From: Lachnospiraceae bacterium
GTDB taxonomy: Bacteria; Bacillota; Clostridia; Lachnospirales; Lachnospiraceae
Direction: 5' to 3'
NCBI GenBank assembly: GCA_015056865.1
Contig: SVFM01000004.1
Location: 1 to 64,000, forward strand
Length of the DNA: 64,000 bases
Shown here one piece after another: positions 49,872 to 58,520 of the stretch; within the stretch, counting starts at the first letter, position 1, and each line of letters opens with the position of its first letter. A program made the translations under genes and the position numbers. Under the pieces are notes generated by a model. It searched no databases, was not told the DNA's origin, and saw only the letters and a program-made list of their open reading frames with translations.

Positions 49872-50347
49872 GTGATAAGTCTAGATCTTTAAAGGATATG
49901 ATGGATTTTGGTCAAGCACCACTGGAGCTGGATCAGTGGTTTCGGGATTATTCCATGAACCTGATCTGCGTGAATGAGTGGCAGAGCGAAGAACTGTTTT
50001 GTACCTCTTTGAGGCAGATTTTCGGGGCCTTGCCTTATCGGAAGGATAAAAAGAAACTCCGAGAAGTAATGGAGACAGATCCTGCTTATCGGCAGTTGGA
50101 TAGGGAGACTTACCGGGTATTGGCGGTGCTGCTGGGTGAGAAGGAACTTGCGATACAGAGTGAAAAAGAAGAAAGGAAGGAATGGGATATGTGCAAAGCA
50201 TTAGAGGATATCAGGATGGAAGGCTATGAAGAATGTAAGTTGAATGTGGTGCGGAATATGCTGAAACGAGGTATGGCCCTGGAGGACATTATGACTTTGG
50301 CAGAGTGTAGCCGGGAGCTGGTGGAGAGTGTGCAGGGAGCGGTATAA
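49835..50347 (+). pseudogene. Rpn-family protein with in-frame deletion of the nuclease core
   Basis: 170 aa. Residues 1-17 match the intact copy, then the sequence jumps to residue 159 (DKSR joined to SLKDMM), removing 141 codons that hold the catalytic ENQ and MNYD motifs. The frame is kept. The junction lies at a short homology (CCAGRT in both edges of the intact copy). The C-terminal ERGIERG repeat block is also deleted (EGYEECKLNVVRN). Cannot be a nuclease; a regulatory fragment is possible but a decaying copy is the simpler reading. Confidence 0.8.
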
Positions 50348-50351
50348 AATG

Positions 50352-50382
50352 ATAAGGGCATTCCAAGGAGGAACGCCCTTAT
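50352..50382. terminator. Bidirectional terminator between Rpn copy 2 and yhcH
   Basis: ATAAGGGCATTCC / GGAACGCCCTTAT stem with one mismatch and a 5-nt loop, between converging genes. Confidence 0.75.
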
Positions 50383-50399
50383 GTACTAGATATTTTGTT

Positions 50400-50852
50400 T
50401 TAAGGAATGAGAACTTTAAAAACAGCTTTTTTGACAAATTGGGGCTGTTCTATCATGATGCCGGTTCTGTGTGCGTCATTCGGATAGCAGATCAGAAAAT
50501 CTCCTTCTCTTAGGATAACGCTATTTTGTTTCTCTCCATTCATGGGAAGAAAATCCTTTTCTTCTATAAATTCTCCCAGATCCATGTTCTGGATAGAATT
50601 CAGATCGATCTGTTCTGCCCCCTGAAGAATCAGATGGATGTCCAGATATTTCCGATGGGATTCCCAATTGCGTCCATCCAGAGGAGCGGTGGTAAATTCA
50701 ATGATGTTTACATATGCGTTGTTACCATCAATCTCATGTTTTCCAAGAGAAAGGTCGGCTAAGTTGTGAGCAGCTGCATAGGAAAGGCATTTTTGCATCA
50801 AAGGGTCAGAGCTGATTAAACTTTGTAGTTCGTTGAAGTTTCCTGTGATCAT
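50400..50852 (-). CDS. yhcH: YhcH/YjgK/YiaL family protein (sialic-acid-type anomerase)
   Basis: 150 aa from the ATG at 50852, which has TGGAGGATACTT upstream; an ATG five codons earlier contains that site. Family motifs: GKHEIDGNNAYVNI, ESHRKYLDIHLILQG (metal-binding His and Asp) and EGDFLICYPNDAHR. Cupin-like protein; E. coli YhcH (NanQ) speeds anomerisation of N-acetylneuraminate and R. gnavus carries one in its nan operon. Third gene of the SDR-AKR-yhcH operon; it supports sialic-acid-like chemistry for the neighbouring locus. Confidence 0.88.
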   Translation of the reverse strand: MITGNFNELQSLISSDPLMQKCLSYAAAHNLADLSLGKHEIDGNNAYVNIIEFTTAPLDGRNWESHRKYLDIHLILQGAEQIDLNSIQNMDLGEFIEEKDFLPMNGEKQNSVILREGDFLICYPNDAHRTGIMIEQPQFVKKAVFKVLIP

Positions 50853-50876
50853 ATAAGTATCCTCCATCGTAGGTTT

Positions 50877-51809
50877 CTAGGTTCTCTTTTTCCATTCCCA
50901 AGGACTGATAATAAAAGGATCCACATTGGAAAAGTCGGAGAGAAGGTTGTCTCTTACACGCGTGGAAAGCGGGGGAGTATTGAACATGGTTATATTTTCT
51001 GTTATCTGATCAACGGTCTCGCTACCGATTACCAGAGAGTCGATTCCTTCAGTATCCCGGATAAAAGAAAGGGCCAGCTGTGATGTACTCATACCCTCTT
51101 GTTTTGCAGTTTGCTGGATCTTTTCTACCAATGGAGCGGCCGCATCAAACTTTGTATGTCGAAGGACCTGGGGATCTTGAAAGATTAAACCTTGCAGGTA
51201 AATACTGCGGACAAAGACGATTATGCCTGCATCAGACATTTTTTTGATCATGCCGTTTTGAATTTCTCGATTGTCCAGGATGCTTAGAGGCATTTGAATC
51301 GCATCAAATGCACCGGTGTCCACAATTTCCTCCAAGCAATCTTTACGGGAAAGGGAAATGCCGGTATTCAAGATCAGGCCTTCTTCCTTTAGTTCCTTTA
51401 AAGCTGTCGTCAGTTCCTTGCCGTAGGTTAGATAATCCTGCTCTGTGTGGCTTAAAAAGAATGAAATTTGCCGGATAGAGAGTGCATCACAGGATTTTTG
51501 GGCAAAATATTTCAAGGCTTTGTAAAGAGATTTATCCCCTTTCTTTGAAGCCGAGAATTTGGTGCATATGGCAAAGGGGTGCTCCGGATGCTGTTCTATA
51601 TAATTTCCTATCACTTTTTCGCTTTCACCGTAATCATCAGAAGTATCCAGCACAGTCACACCCCCACGGGCTGCGGTGGTAAGCATGTTATGACTCTGAT
51701 CTTGGCTGGGCATGCCGTTTGTGTTGCTAATACCGTAGTTCTTACCCAACTGCACAGTGCCCAGAGTCATTTTGGAGATTTTCAAGTTTCCTTTTTGTTT
51801 ATAATTCAT
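50877..51809 (-). CDS. Aldo/keto reductase
   Basis: 310 aa. TIM-barrel NADPH enzyme with the catalytic tetrad pattern: DTSDDYGESE (Asp and Tyr), TKFSAS (Lys) and FFLSHTEQ (His). C-terminal region VIGSETVDQI binds the cofactor phosphate. Reduces or oxidises a carbonyl; sugar substrates are common. Lies between the SDR and yhcH genes in one operon (about 25 bp on each side). Confidence 0.88.
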   Translation of the reverse strand: MNYKQKGNLKISKMTLGTVQLGKNYGISNTNGMPSQDQSHNMLTTAARGGVTVLDTSDDYGESEKVIGNYIEQHPEHPFAICTKFSASKKGDKSLYKALKYFAQKSCDALSIRQISFFLSHTEQDYLTYGKELTTALKELKEEGLILNTGISLSRKDCLEEIVDTGAFDAIQMPLSILDNREIQNGMIKKMSDAGIIVFVRSIYLQGLIFQDPQVLRHTKFDAAAPLVEKIQQTAKQEGMSTSQLALSFIRDTEGIDSLVIGSETVDQITENITMFNTPPLSTRVRDNLLSDFSNVDPFIISPWEWKKRT

Positions 51810-51836
51810 ATTTGTGGCAATCCTCCTATGACCGGG

Positions 51837-52625
51837 TTATTTGGCAGTATAACCGCCGTCCACAGGAATCACAGCGCCGGTTATGTAGGCAGAGGCATCG
51901 GAAGCTAAGAAGATCACAGACCCGAGAACATCTGTATCGGAAGCCATTCTGCCAAGGCAAGTAGAATCAGAGTAGTGCTTTACAAAAGCTTCCGGTTGGT
52001 CGTTATAAAGGCCGCCCAGTTCCAGTACGTTGCAACGAACGCCATGTTTTCCATAGTGGGAGGCAATATAGCGGGTATAATTGGTCATTCCGCCCTTGTG
52101 GAAGAAGTAATCCGGTGACGCTCCATTCTTACACATATCCGTTCCTTCATATAAAGAATAATTGGGTCCCAGAATACCCATATAGGAGCCGATATTGATG
52201 ATTGAACCGTTGCCTGACTGGCACATCCGATTACCAAAGGCACGGGTGATGAGAAAGAGACCGGTAGCATTTATGGTCATACTTTTGTCGAAACGTTCCT
52301 TTGTATCAGAGTAGCCATTCATAGTGCGGGCTACGGAATTGTTGACCAGTATATCCACCTTGCTTTCCTGGGAATAGACGTAGTCGCGAAGTGCCAGAAT
52401 GCTGGATTCATCCTCCAGATCCAGATAGGCTGCATATACCTTAAGTCCCTGTTCCCGAAGTTCTTTGGCAGCGGTTTCATTTGCCAGCATATTTCTGGAG
52501 GCCATGTAAACCTTGGCACCGGCCATGGCAAGTCCTTTGACAAACTGTTTGCCGTATCGGCCTGCTCCGCCGCTGATGACAGCCACTTTGCCTTCCAGTG
52601 AGAAAATTGACATAAAATCGTTCAT
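51837..52625 (-). CDS. Short-chain dehydrogenase/reductase
   Basis: 262 aa classical SDR. Nucleotide motif SGGAGRYG (a GxxxGxG variant), DILVNNS, the catalytic Ser in INIGSYMG, and the YxxxK pair in DYFFHKGG; C-terminal ITGAVIPVDGGY. It probably oxidises a hydroxyl of a sugar or deoxy-sugar acid. First gene of the minus-strand operon, with a good promoter upstream and AAAGGAGAACAACC before the ATG. Confidence 0.88.
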   Translation of the reverse strand: MNDFMSIFSLEGKVAVISGGAGRYGKQFVKGLAMAGAKVYMASRNMLANETAAKELREQGLKVYAAYLDLEDESSILALRDYVYSQESKVDILVNNSVARTMNGYSDTKERFDKSMTINATGLFLITRAFGNRMCQSGNGSIINIGSYMGILGPNYSLYEGTDMCKNGASPDYFFHKGGMTNYTRYIASHYGKHGVRCNVLELGGLYNDQPEAFVKHYSDSTCLGRMASDTDVLGSVIFLASDASAYITGAVIPVDGGYTAK

Positions 52626-52660
52626 GGTTGTTCTCCTTTCATATATTGATTTGCCTTTTT

Positions 52661-52689
52661 ATTATAACCTTGAGAAACTTTAGCTTCAA
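52661..52689 (-). promoter_or_regulatory. Promoter of the SDR-AKR-yhcH operon
   Basis: On the minus strand TTGAAG (52689-52684), 17-bp spacer, TATAAT (52666-52661), 36 bp before the SDR start. Confidence 0.7.
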
Positions 52690-52728
52690 TATATCCGGGA
52701 GGACACAAATTTTTAATAATGTCTGATG

Positions 52729-53199
52729 TCAGTTCAAAAGATATATCCCCAGATTCAAATATCCTGCAAAAGTAACCCACAGAAGATAAGGGATCAGTAA
52801 ATAAGCAGCAGGTTTGGAGATACGATAAAACAAAATAATGGTGTACAGAATGAGCACCCACAAAAGCAGCAGCCAGAAAAAGGCAAACAGGTACCACTCC
52901 AGATTAAAGAAAAAGATGGACCAGAAGAAATTTACCGCAAGCTGCGCACCATACACGATCAGGGCTTCTTTTATTGCTTCCTGACTTTGGTCAGAGGTAT
53001 AAACCAGATAGGAAGCGATACCCATCAGGATAAACAGGATAGTCCAGACAATGGGAAATAAAAATCCTGGCGGCGAAAGAGGCGGTTTGTTTAGCCGCCC
53101 AAATGTTTCCATGCTGCCACGGGTAATAAAGGCTGATACGGCGCCTGTGATCAGTGGAATGGCTACAGCGATTAAAAATGTTTTGAGTTTTGGTTGCAT
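52729..53199 (-). CDS. tspO: TspO/MBR family membrane protein
   Basis: 156 aa from the ATG at 53199 (ATGGAGGTGATATCA upstream; the frame extends further without a site). Five membrane segments. Conserved TspO sequence FGRLNKPPLSPPGFLFPIVW, a W-rich segment AQLAVNFFWSIFFF and a final YLLWVTFAGYLN. Bacterial TspO binds porphyrins and is linked to tetrapyrrole or stress control; hemW lies 5 kb away but is not linked. Monocistronic. Confidence 0.9.
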   Translation of the reverse strand: MQPKLKTFLIAVAIPLITGAVSAFITRGSMETFGRLNKPPLSPPGFLFPIVWTILFILMGIASYLVYTSDQSQEAIKEALIVYGAQLAVNFFWSIFFFNLEWYLFAFFWLLLLWVLILYTIILFYRISKPAAYLLIPYLLWVTFAGYLNLGIYLLN

Positions 53200-53313
53200 T
53201 GATATCACCTCCATGAAATATATATGTTTTGGAAAATGCGGATATGAAGTATATATTTTCTGTATTTTGAAATAATGGATGGTGACTTGGAAAATCAAAA
53301 GGAGGTCATGATC

Positions 53314-53748
53314 ATGGGATATACCGATACGGAGAAATTATTGAAGGAATGTGATGCAGGTGCCAAGATGGCTGTAACCTCTATCGACGAGGTGCTGGAT
53401 AAGGTTAGTGATAACGGATTAAAGCAGCTGCTTACAGAGAGCAAGAGTACTCACGAAAAGCTGGGTAATGAAATACACTCTCTGCTAAATGAGCATGGAA
53501 CACAGGAGAAGGAGCCCAGCCTGATGGCCAAAGGAATGTCCTGGATGAAAACGAACATGAAGCTTAGCATGGATAACAGTGATGCTACGGTGGCAGATTT
53601 GATCACAGATGGTTGCGATATGGGTGTAAAATCCTTAAGCAGGTATCTGAATCAGTACAAAGATGCGGATCACACATCAAAGGAAATCTGTGGCAGATTG
53701 GTATCCATTGAAGAAAAACTGTGTAAAGATTTAAGACAGTATCTGTAG
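53314..53748 (+). CDS. Ferritin-like four-helix protein (DUF2383-like)
   Basis: 144 aa from the second ATG, 8 bases after AAAGGAGG; the ATG at 53308 is too close to it. Almost wholly helical with a pattern of four amphipathic helices (TEKLLKECDAGAKMAVTSIDEV and so on). Resembles DUF2383/PA2169-type ferritin-like proteins, but clear metal ligands are few (E61-type residues in HEKLGNEIHSLL). Function unknown; a stress or spore-related role would fit the family. Single gene with its own terminator. Confidence 0.6.
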   Translation: MGYTDTEKLLKECDAGAKMAVTSIDEVLDKVSDNGLKQLLTESKSTHEKLGNEIHSLLNEHGTQEKEPSLMAKGMSWMKTNMKLSMDNSDATVADLITDGCDMGVKSLSRYLNQYKDADHTSKEICGRLVSIEEKLCKDLRQYL

Positions 53749-53758
53749 TCAGGAACAC

Positions 53759-53793
53759 AAAAAGCACCCACATGACGGTATGGGTGCTTTTTT
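53759..53793 (+). terminator. Terminator between the ferritin-like gene and rpsT
   Basis: AAAAGCACCCA / TGGGTGCTTTTTT hairpin with a 9-nt loop between converging genes; useful in both directions. Confidence 0.85.
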
Positions 53794-53831
53794 CAGCGCC
53801 AGCAGAAGCGCCGTAGATTCTTTTATGACAA

Positions 53832-54095
53832 TTAAGCCATCTTGCTTACAGCAGCAGCTAAGCGGGATACTTTTCTTGCTGCGTTGTTCTTGTGATAAAC
53901 ACCTCTTTTAGCAGCAATATCAATCTCGCTGGTTGCGGCCTGCAGTGCAACGGTAGCAGCTGCCTTGTCACCAGCTTCGATAGCAGCGGTAACCTTCTTC
54001 ATAGCAGTCTTAACACCGGACTTGATAGCCTTATTTCTTTCTGTCTTTGTTTTAGTAACCAGGATTCTCTTTTTTGCGGATTTGATGTTAGCCAA
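53832..54095 (-). CDS. rpsT: 30S ribosomal protein S20
   Basis: 87 aa. Starts MANIKSAKKRI, rich in Lys and Ala, with NKAIKSGVKTAMKKV and the ending GVYHKNNAARKVSRLAA: the S20 signature throughout. Binds 16S rRNA early in 30S assembly. Preceded by ATGGAGGTGTGAATCTTG, with a TATAAT (complement 54143-54148) upstream as likely promoter. Divergent from gpr, the normal clostridial arrangement. Confidence 0.97.
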   Translation of the reverse strand: MANIKSAKKRILVTKTKTERNKAIKSGVKTAMKKVTAAIEAGDKAAATVALQAATSEIDIAAKRGVYHKNNAARKVSRLAAAVSKMA

Positions 54096-54194
54096 GATTC
54101 ACACCTCCATTTTCTATAGTCTGTTTTGTAAGAAAATGTTCCATTATAGCCAGACACGGACGACCAATGTAAACATACATTTGTTATTCTAGTG

Positions 54195-54223
54195 GAATAT
54201 TTTCGGTATGTCAATACATATTT
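54195..54223 (+). promoter_or_regulatory. Possible sigma-G/F-type promoter of gpr
   Basis: GAATA (54195-54199), 17-bp spacer, CATATTT (54217-54223), close to the forespore sigma pattern (GHATR, N17-18, CATWVTA). gpr is forespore-expressed in related spore formers. The -10 is imperfect. Confidence 0.4.
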
Positions 54224-54272
54224 TTCTTGTTTGTGCAAAAAATATTACAAATCGCAAAGAAAGGCAGATGTA

Positions 54273-55184
54273 ATGAACGGATTTCAGGTAAGAACAGATT
54301 TGGCGCTGGAGGCAAAAGAGAGTATAGGTGATGCAAACGAATCTCTCAGGGGTGTGCGCGTGGAAGAAGATTATGATGAAGAGGCGGACTTGCGGGTTAC
54401 AAAAGTGATGATTGATACCAAGAATGCTTCAAAAGCTATGAACAAACCGATGGGTACCTATGTGACCGTGGAAGCCCCAAGATTGCTGGAACCGGACGAG
54501 AATTATCATCGGGAAATTTCCGAGAAAATTGCAGAGCAGTTAAGGCAGATCATACCGGAGTCCTCTCAGGAGCAGTCGGTGCTGGTCGTGGGACTGGGAA
54601 ACAGAGAAGTGACAGCAGATGCACTTGGACCTCAGGTGGTGGATAATCTGTTTATTACCCGTCATGTGGTGAAAGAGTATGGAAAGGCGGCTTATGGAAC
54701 CCAAAAGATTCACTTAATCAGTAGTATTGAACCGGGGGTTACGGCCAAAACAGGAATGGAGGCTGCGGAGATCATACGGGGCGTGGTGGAACAGACCAAG
54801 CCGGATGTGATCATTGTGATTGATGCGTTGGCTTCCCGCAGTACCAAACGGTTGAATCGAACCATTCAGATCACGAATACCGGCATTCAGCCGGGGTCCG
54901 GGGTGGGGAATCATAGAAATGCATTGACAGAAGAAAGTATGGGGATACCGGTGATCGCTATCGGGGTACCCACTGTAGTGGATGCAGCTACGATCGTGGG
55001 AGATGCAATGGACAATCTGATGAGTGAAGATGATGGGGATAGCAGAGGCTTTTTTAATACCCATTGCAGTACTTTTTCTGAATTGAACAACATGTATGTA
55101 ACCAGTAAGGACATCGATGCTGTTATCAAACAGGTAAGTTTTACTTTATCAGAAGGGATCAACATGGCTTTGGAGTTGGCATAG
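54273..55184 (+). CDS. gpr: Germination protease (GPR)
   Basis: 303 aa from the ATG at 54273 (AAAGGCAGATGTA upstream). N-terminal FQVRTDLALEAKE is the propeptide/processing region that resembles the SASP cleavage site. Core motifs: VVGLGNREVTADALGP, SSIEPGVTAKTGMEA, VIDALASRST, and GVGNHRNALT. The protease degrades small acid-soluble spore proteins during germination. It shows that the host makes true endospores. Followed 39 bp later by spoIIP. Confidence 0.95.
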   Translation: MNGFQVRTDLALEAKESIGDANESLRGVRVEEDYDEEADLRVTKVMIDTKNASKAMNKPMGTYVTVEAPRLLEPDENYHREISEKIAEQLRQIIPESSQEQSVLVVGLGNREVTADALGPQVVDNLFITRHVVKEYGKAAYGTQKIHLISSIEPGVTAKTGMEAAEIIRGVVEQTKPDVIIVIDALASRSTKRLNRTIQITNTGIQPGSGVGNHRNALTEESMGIPVIAIGVPTVVDAATIVGDAMDNLMSEDDGDSRGFFNTHCSTFSELNNMYVTSKDIDAVIKQVSFTLSEGINMALELA

Positions 55185-55223
55185 AAAAAGGAGAAAGGTG
55201 CATATATATAGCCAGAGGTGGAT

Positions 55224-56477
55224 ATGGTGATCAAAAAATTCCAAAAAAAATGGTTGTTTATAGTGTGCATAATTCTGGTCTTTTTCTGGGCCCTGCAGAG
55301 CAGTAATGAAAAGGATGAGGTAGGAATCTATGATGCCTGTATAAAACTTCTGGGAAATAAAGCCATTGGCGCTTGTATGCCGCTGTTTTCTTATGCAGGT
55401 GAGGCAGAGCACCCGGAAGGTGCAACAGAAATGTTGTCCGTTAAAGTATTGGGAGAATTACCTATATATGGGTACTTTATGGACATGGCAGAAGAAACCA
55501 GGCTGATCGATCAGATGGATCGCCAAAAGGCTGAGGTAAAGGAGGTACAATCCTCAAATGATTTGTCGAGCAGTGATGTGCAGGATAATACCGGGTGGGA
55601 AGAATTGGTGCAGGCCATGGAGGCAGAAAATCAGCCATTGGTCACTATACAGCCGGATGAATCCTTGATTTCGGAAATTGTGGATGCAAGTGCTTTTGTG
55701 CCTCGTGAAAAGACAAATTCTTACGATTGGGAGGCCCTCTCTGAGTACAAAAACCTGATTTCTACCTTTTACACCATAGATGCAGGGACCATGATAGGAA
55801 GCGATCAGTTAAATACAGATAAGCTTATGGAAAAAGATATTACAATTGATAAAAATACGGATTTGCCTCAGATATTGATTTATCACACCCATTCCTTGGA
55901 AGCATTTGCGGATTCAGAGTTGGGAAATCCCGATCAGACCATCGTTGGAGTAGGAGAAAGATTGGCACAGATCCTGCGTGAACAGTATGGTTATAATGTG
56001 CTGCATCATAAAGGGGAGTATGATACGGTTCGGGATGAGGCATATGCCCAGTCCCTTCCCGCGCTCCAAAAAATTCTTGAGGAAAATCCAAGCATAGAAG
56101 TGGTGATTGATCTACATAGGGATGCAGGCGTGGATGGTGTGCACAGGGCGATTGACCTGGATGGCAGACCTACCGCTACTTTTATGCTTTTTAACGGACT
56201 TAGCCGCACCAAGAAGACGGGCGACATTACATATTTGAAAAATCCTAATTTGAATGACAATCTGGCATTTTCTTTTCAAATGCAGGTGAAAGCGGGGGAA
56301 TATTACCCGGGGCTGACCAGAAAAATTTATCTGAAGGCATATCGATATAATATGCACCTGATGCCGCGGACACTTTTAATTGAACTGGGGGACTCCAACA
56401 ATACTGTTGAAGAGGCCATGAATACCTGTGATCCATTGGCACATATTCTGGATTTGGTTCTGACAGGGGAGGAGTAG
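55224..56477 (+). CDS. spoIIP: Stage II sporulation protein P
   Basis: 417 aa with one N-terminal membrane segment (WLFIVCIILVFFWAL), a variable acidic linker and the C-terminal SpoIIP amidase/endopeptidase domain. Key motifs YHTHSLEAF (metal His and Glu), VVIDLHRDAG and LIELGDSNNT. It cleaves peptidoglycan with SpoIID during engulfment of the forespore. The gpr-spoIIP-lepA order is typical of Clostridia. Terminator follows. Confidence 0.92.
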   Translation: MVIKKFQKKWLFIVCIILVFFWALQSSNEKDEVGIYDACIKLLGNKAIGACMPLFSYAGEAEHPEGATEMLSVKVLGELPIYGYFMDMAEETRLIDQMDRQKAEVKEVQSSNDLSSSDVQDNTGWEELVQAMEAENQPLVTIQPDESLISEIVDASAFVPREKTNSYDWEALSEYKNLISTFYTIDAGTMIGSDQLNTDKLMEKDITIDKNTDLPQILIYHTHSLEAFADSELGNPDQTIVGVGERLAQILREQYGYNVLHHKGEYDTVRDEAYAQSLPALQKILEENPSIEVVIDLHRDAGVDGVHRAIDLDGRPTATFMLFNGLSRTKKTGDITYLKNPNLNDNLAFSFQMQVKAGEYYPGLTRKIYLKAYRYNMHLMPRTLLIELGDSNNTVEEAMNTCDPLAHILDLVLTGEE

Positions 56478-56510
56478 GGATCAAAAAATGATTCCTGTTC
56501 CTTTTTTGCT
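56475..56510 (+). terminator. Terminator of spoIIP
   Basis: GGGATCA / TGATTCC short stem with an A-rich loop, followed by TGTTCCTTTTTT. Confidence 0.55.
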
Positions 56511-56634
56511 TGACAGTTTCTTTGATGTGTGTTATTTTAAAAAAAAGCAAACGGTTTCTTAATCACATCAATGTTCTTGAAGTTCTGCTTCATCTTTTTG
56601 AAATCCTGCTTTTACTCTCATAAAAAATGTATAG

Positions 56635-56663
56635 TTGCATCAAAGTTGGAAGTCTGTTACAAT
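56635..56663 (+). promoter_or_regulatory. Promoter of lepA-hemW
   Basis: TTGCAT (56635-56640), 17-bp spacer, TACAAT (56658-56663), 40 bp before the lepA start. Confidence 0.6.
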
Positions 56664-56702
56664 TGATAAAATGCAAAATGTATGAAAAGAGGAACGTAAA
56701 GA

Positions 56703-58520
56703 ATGGCAATAATTGATCAAAGCAGAATTCGTAATTTTTGTATAGTAGCACATATAGATCACGGTAAATCTACTTTGGCGGACCGTCTGATCGAAAAGAC
56801 CGGTTTGCTTACCAGCAGGGAAATGCAGGATCAGATCTTAGACAATATGGATCTGGAGCGGGAGAGAGGTATTACGATCAAAGCCCAGACGGTGCGTATT
56901 GTGTATAAGGCGCAGGACGGGGAAGAGTACATTTTCAACCTCATCGATACTCCGGGACATGTGGACTTTAATTATGAGGTGAGCCGTGCATTGGCTGCTT
57001 GTGATGGTGCAATCCTGGTAGTGGATGCAGCCCAGGGGATCGAGGCCCAGACCCTTGCAAATGTATATCTGGCTTTGGATCACAATCTGGATGTGTGTCC
57101 GGTCATCAATAAGATAGATTTACCCAGCGCCCAGCCGGAGAGAGTTATAGAGGAAATTGAGGATGTGATCGGTATCGAGGCCCAGGATGCGCCTTTGATC
57201 TCTGCCAAAAACGGAATTGGTATTGAAGATGTGTTGGAGCAGGTGGTGAAGAAGATTCCGGCTCCCAAAGGGGATCCCCAGGCGCCGCTCCAGGCGTTGA
57301 TTTTTGACTCTCTGTATGATTCCTATAAGGGTGTCATTGTATTTTGTCGTATCATGGAGGGCACTATCAAAAAAGGAACCTCGGTTCGCATGATGGCTAC
57401 AGGTGCCAGAGCAGAGGTAGTGGAAGTCGGATATTTTGGACCGGGGCAGTTTATTCCTTGTGAGGAGTTGTCTGCCGGCATGGTAGGTTATTTTACTGCT
57501 TCCATCAAAAATGTAAAAGATACGGCAGTGGGTGACACAGTGACAGAATATAATCGCCCTTGTGCGGCACCGTTGCCCGGCTATAAAAAGGTAAATTCCA
57601 TGGTATACTGCGGCGTGTATCCGGCAGATGGAGCAAAATACCCGGATCTGCGGGATGCTTTGGAGAAACTGCAGCTTAACGATGCAGCTTTGCAATATGA
57701 GCCGGAGACCTCTGTAGCCCTGGGGTTTGGTTTCCGATGCGGATTTTTGGGACTGTTGCATTTGGAGATCATTCAGGAGCGTCTTGAGAGAGAGTATAAT
57801 CTGGATCTGGTTACCACTGCTCCCAGCGTTATCTACAAGGTACACAAGTTGAATGGCGAGGTAATAGACTTGACCAATCCTACCAACCTGCCGGATCCTT
57901 CGGAGATTGCGTATATGGAGGAGCCTGTAGTCAGTGCAGAGATTATGGTAACCACCGAATTTATTGGTTCTATCATGGAATTGTGTCAGGAACGTCGTGG
58001 CAGATATCTGGGCATGGAATATATGGAGGAGACCAGAGCACTGTTAAAATATGAGTTACCTCTTAATGAGATCATCTATGATTTCTTTGATGCATTAAAG
58101 TCACGGTCTAAAGGGTATGCTTCCTTTGATTATGAACTCAAGGGATATGAGGAGTCCAAGTTGGTAAAACTGGATATTCTTATCAATCGGGAAGAAGTGG
58201 ATGCACTTTCCTTTATTGTCCATGGAGACAGTGCCTATGAGCGTGGCAGAAAGATGTGTGAAAAGCTGAAGGATGAAATCCCCAGACATTTGTTTGAGAT
58301 TCCTATCCAGGCCGCTGTGGGGGGGAAGGTCATCGCCCGTGAGACGGTAAAGGCCATGCGAAAGGATGTGCTGGCAAAATGTTACGGCGGCGATATTACG
58401 CGTAAGAAGAAGCTGTTGGAGAAGCAGAAGGAAGGTAAGAAGCGTATGCGTCAGATCGGTAATGTGGAGATCCCTCAGAAGGCTTTTATGAGTGTGTTGA
58501 AACTGGACGATAAGAAATGA
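56703..58520 (+). CDS. lepA: Elongation factor 4 (LepA)
   Basis: 605 aa translational GTPase. G1 AHIDHGKST near residue 16, G2 in [11 protein letters not shown]3 DTPGHVDF and G4 NKIDLPSA. Domains II, III and V follow, with the LepA-specific C-terminal domain ([34 protein letters not shown]). It acts on the ribosome during initiation or back-translocation under stress. Its stop overlaps the hemW start by 4 bp. Confidence 0.97.
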   Translation: MAIIDQSRIRNFCIVAHIDHGKSTLADRLIEKTGLLTSREMQDQILDNMDLERERGITIKAQTVRIVYKAQDGEEYIFNLIDTPGHVDFNYEVSRALAACDGAILVVDAAQGIEAQTLANVYLALDHNLDVCPVINKIDLPSAQPERVIEEIEDVIGIEAQDAPLISAKNGIGIEDVLEQVVKKIPAPKGDPQAPLQALIFDSLYDSYKGVIVFCRIMEGTIKKGTSVRMMATGARAEVVEVGYFGPGQFIPCEELSAGMVGYFTASIKNVKDTAVGDTVTEYNRPCAAPLPGYKKVNSMVYCGVYPADGAKYPDLRDALEKLQLNDAALQYEPETSVALGFGFRCGFLGLLHLEIIQERLEREYNLDLVTTAPSVIYKVHKLNGEVIDLTNPTNLPDPSEIAYMEEPVVSAEIMVTTEFIGSIMELCQERRGRYLGMEYMEETRALLKYELPLNEIIYDFFDALKSRSKGYASFDYELKGYEESKLVKLDILINREEVDALSFIVHGDSAYERGRKMCEKLKDEIPRHLFEIPIQAAVGGKVIARETVKAMRKDVLAKCYGGDITRKKKLLEKQKEGKKRMRQIGNVEIPQKAFMSVLKLDDKK

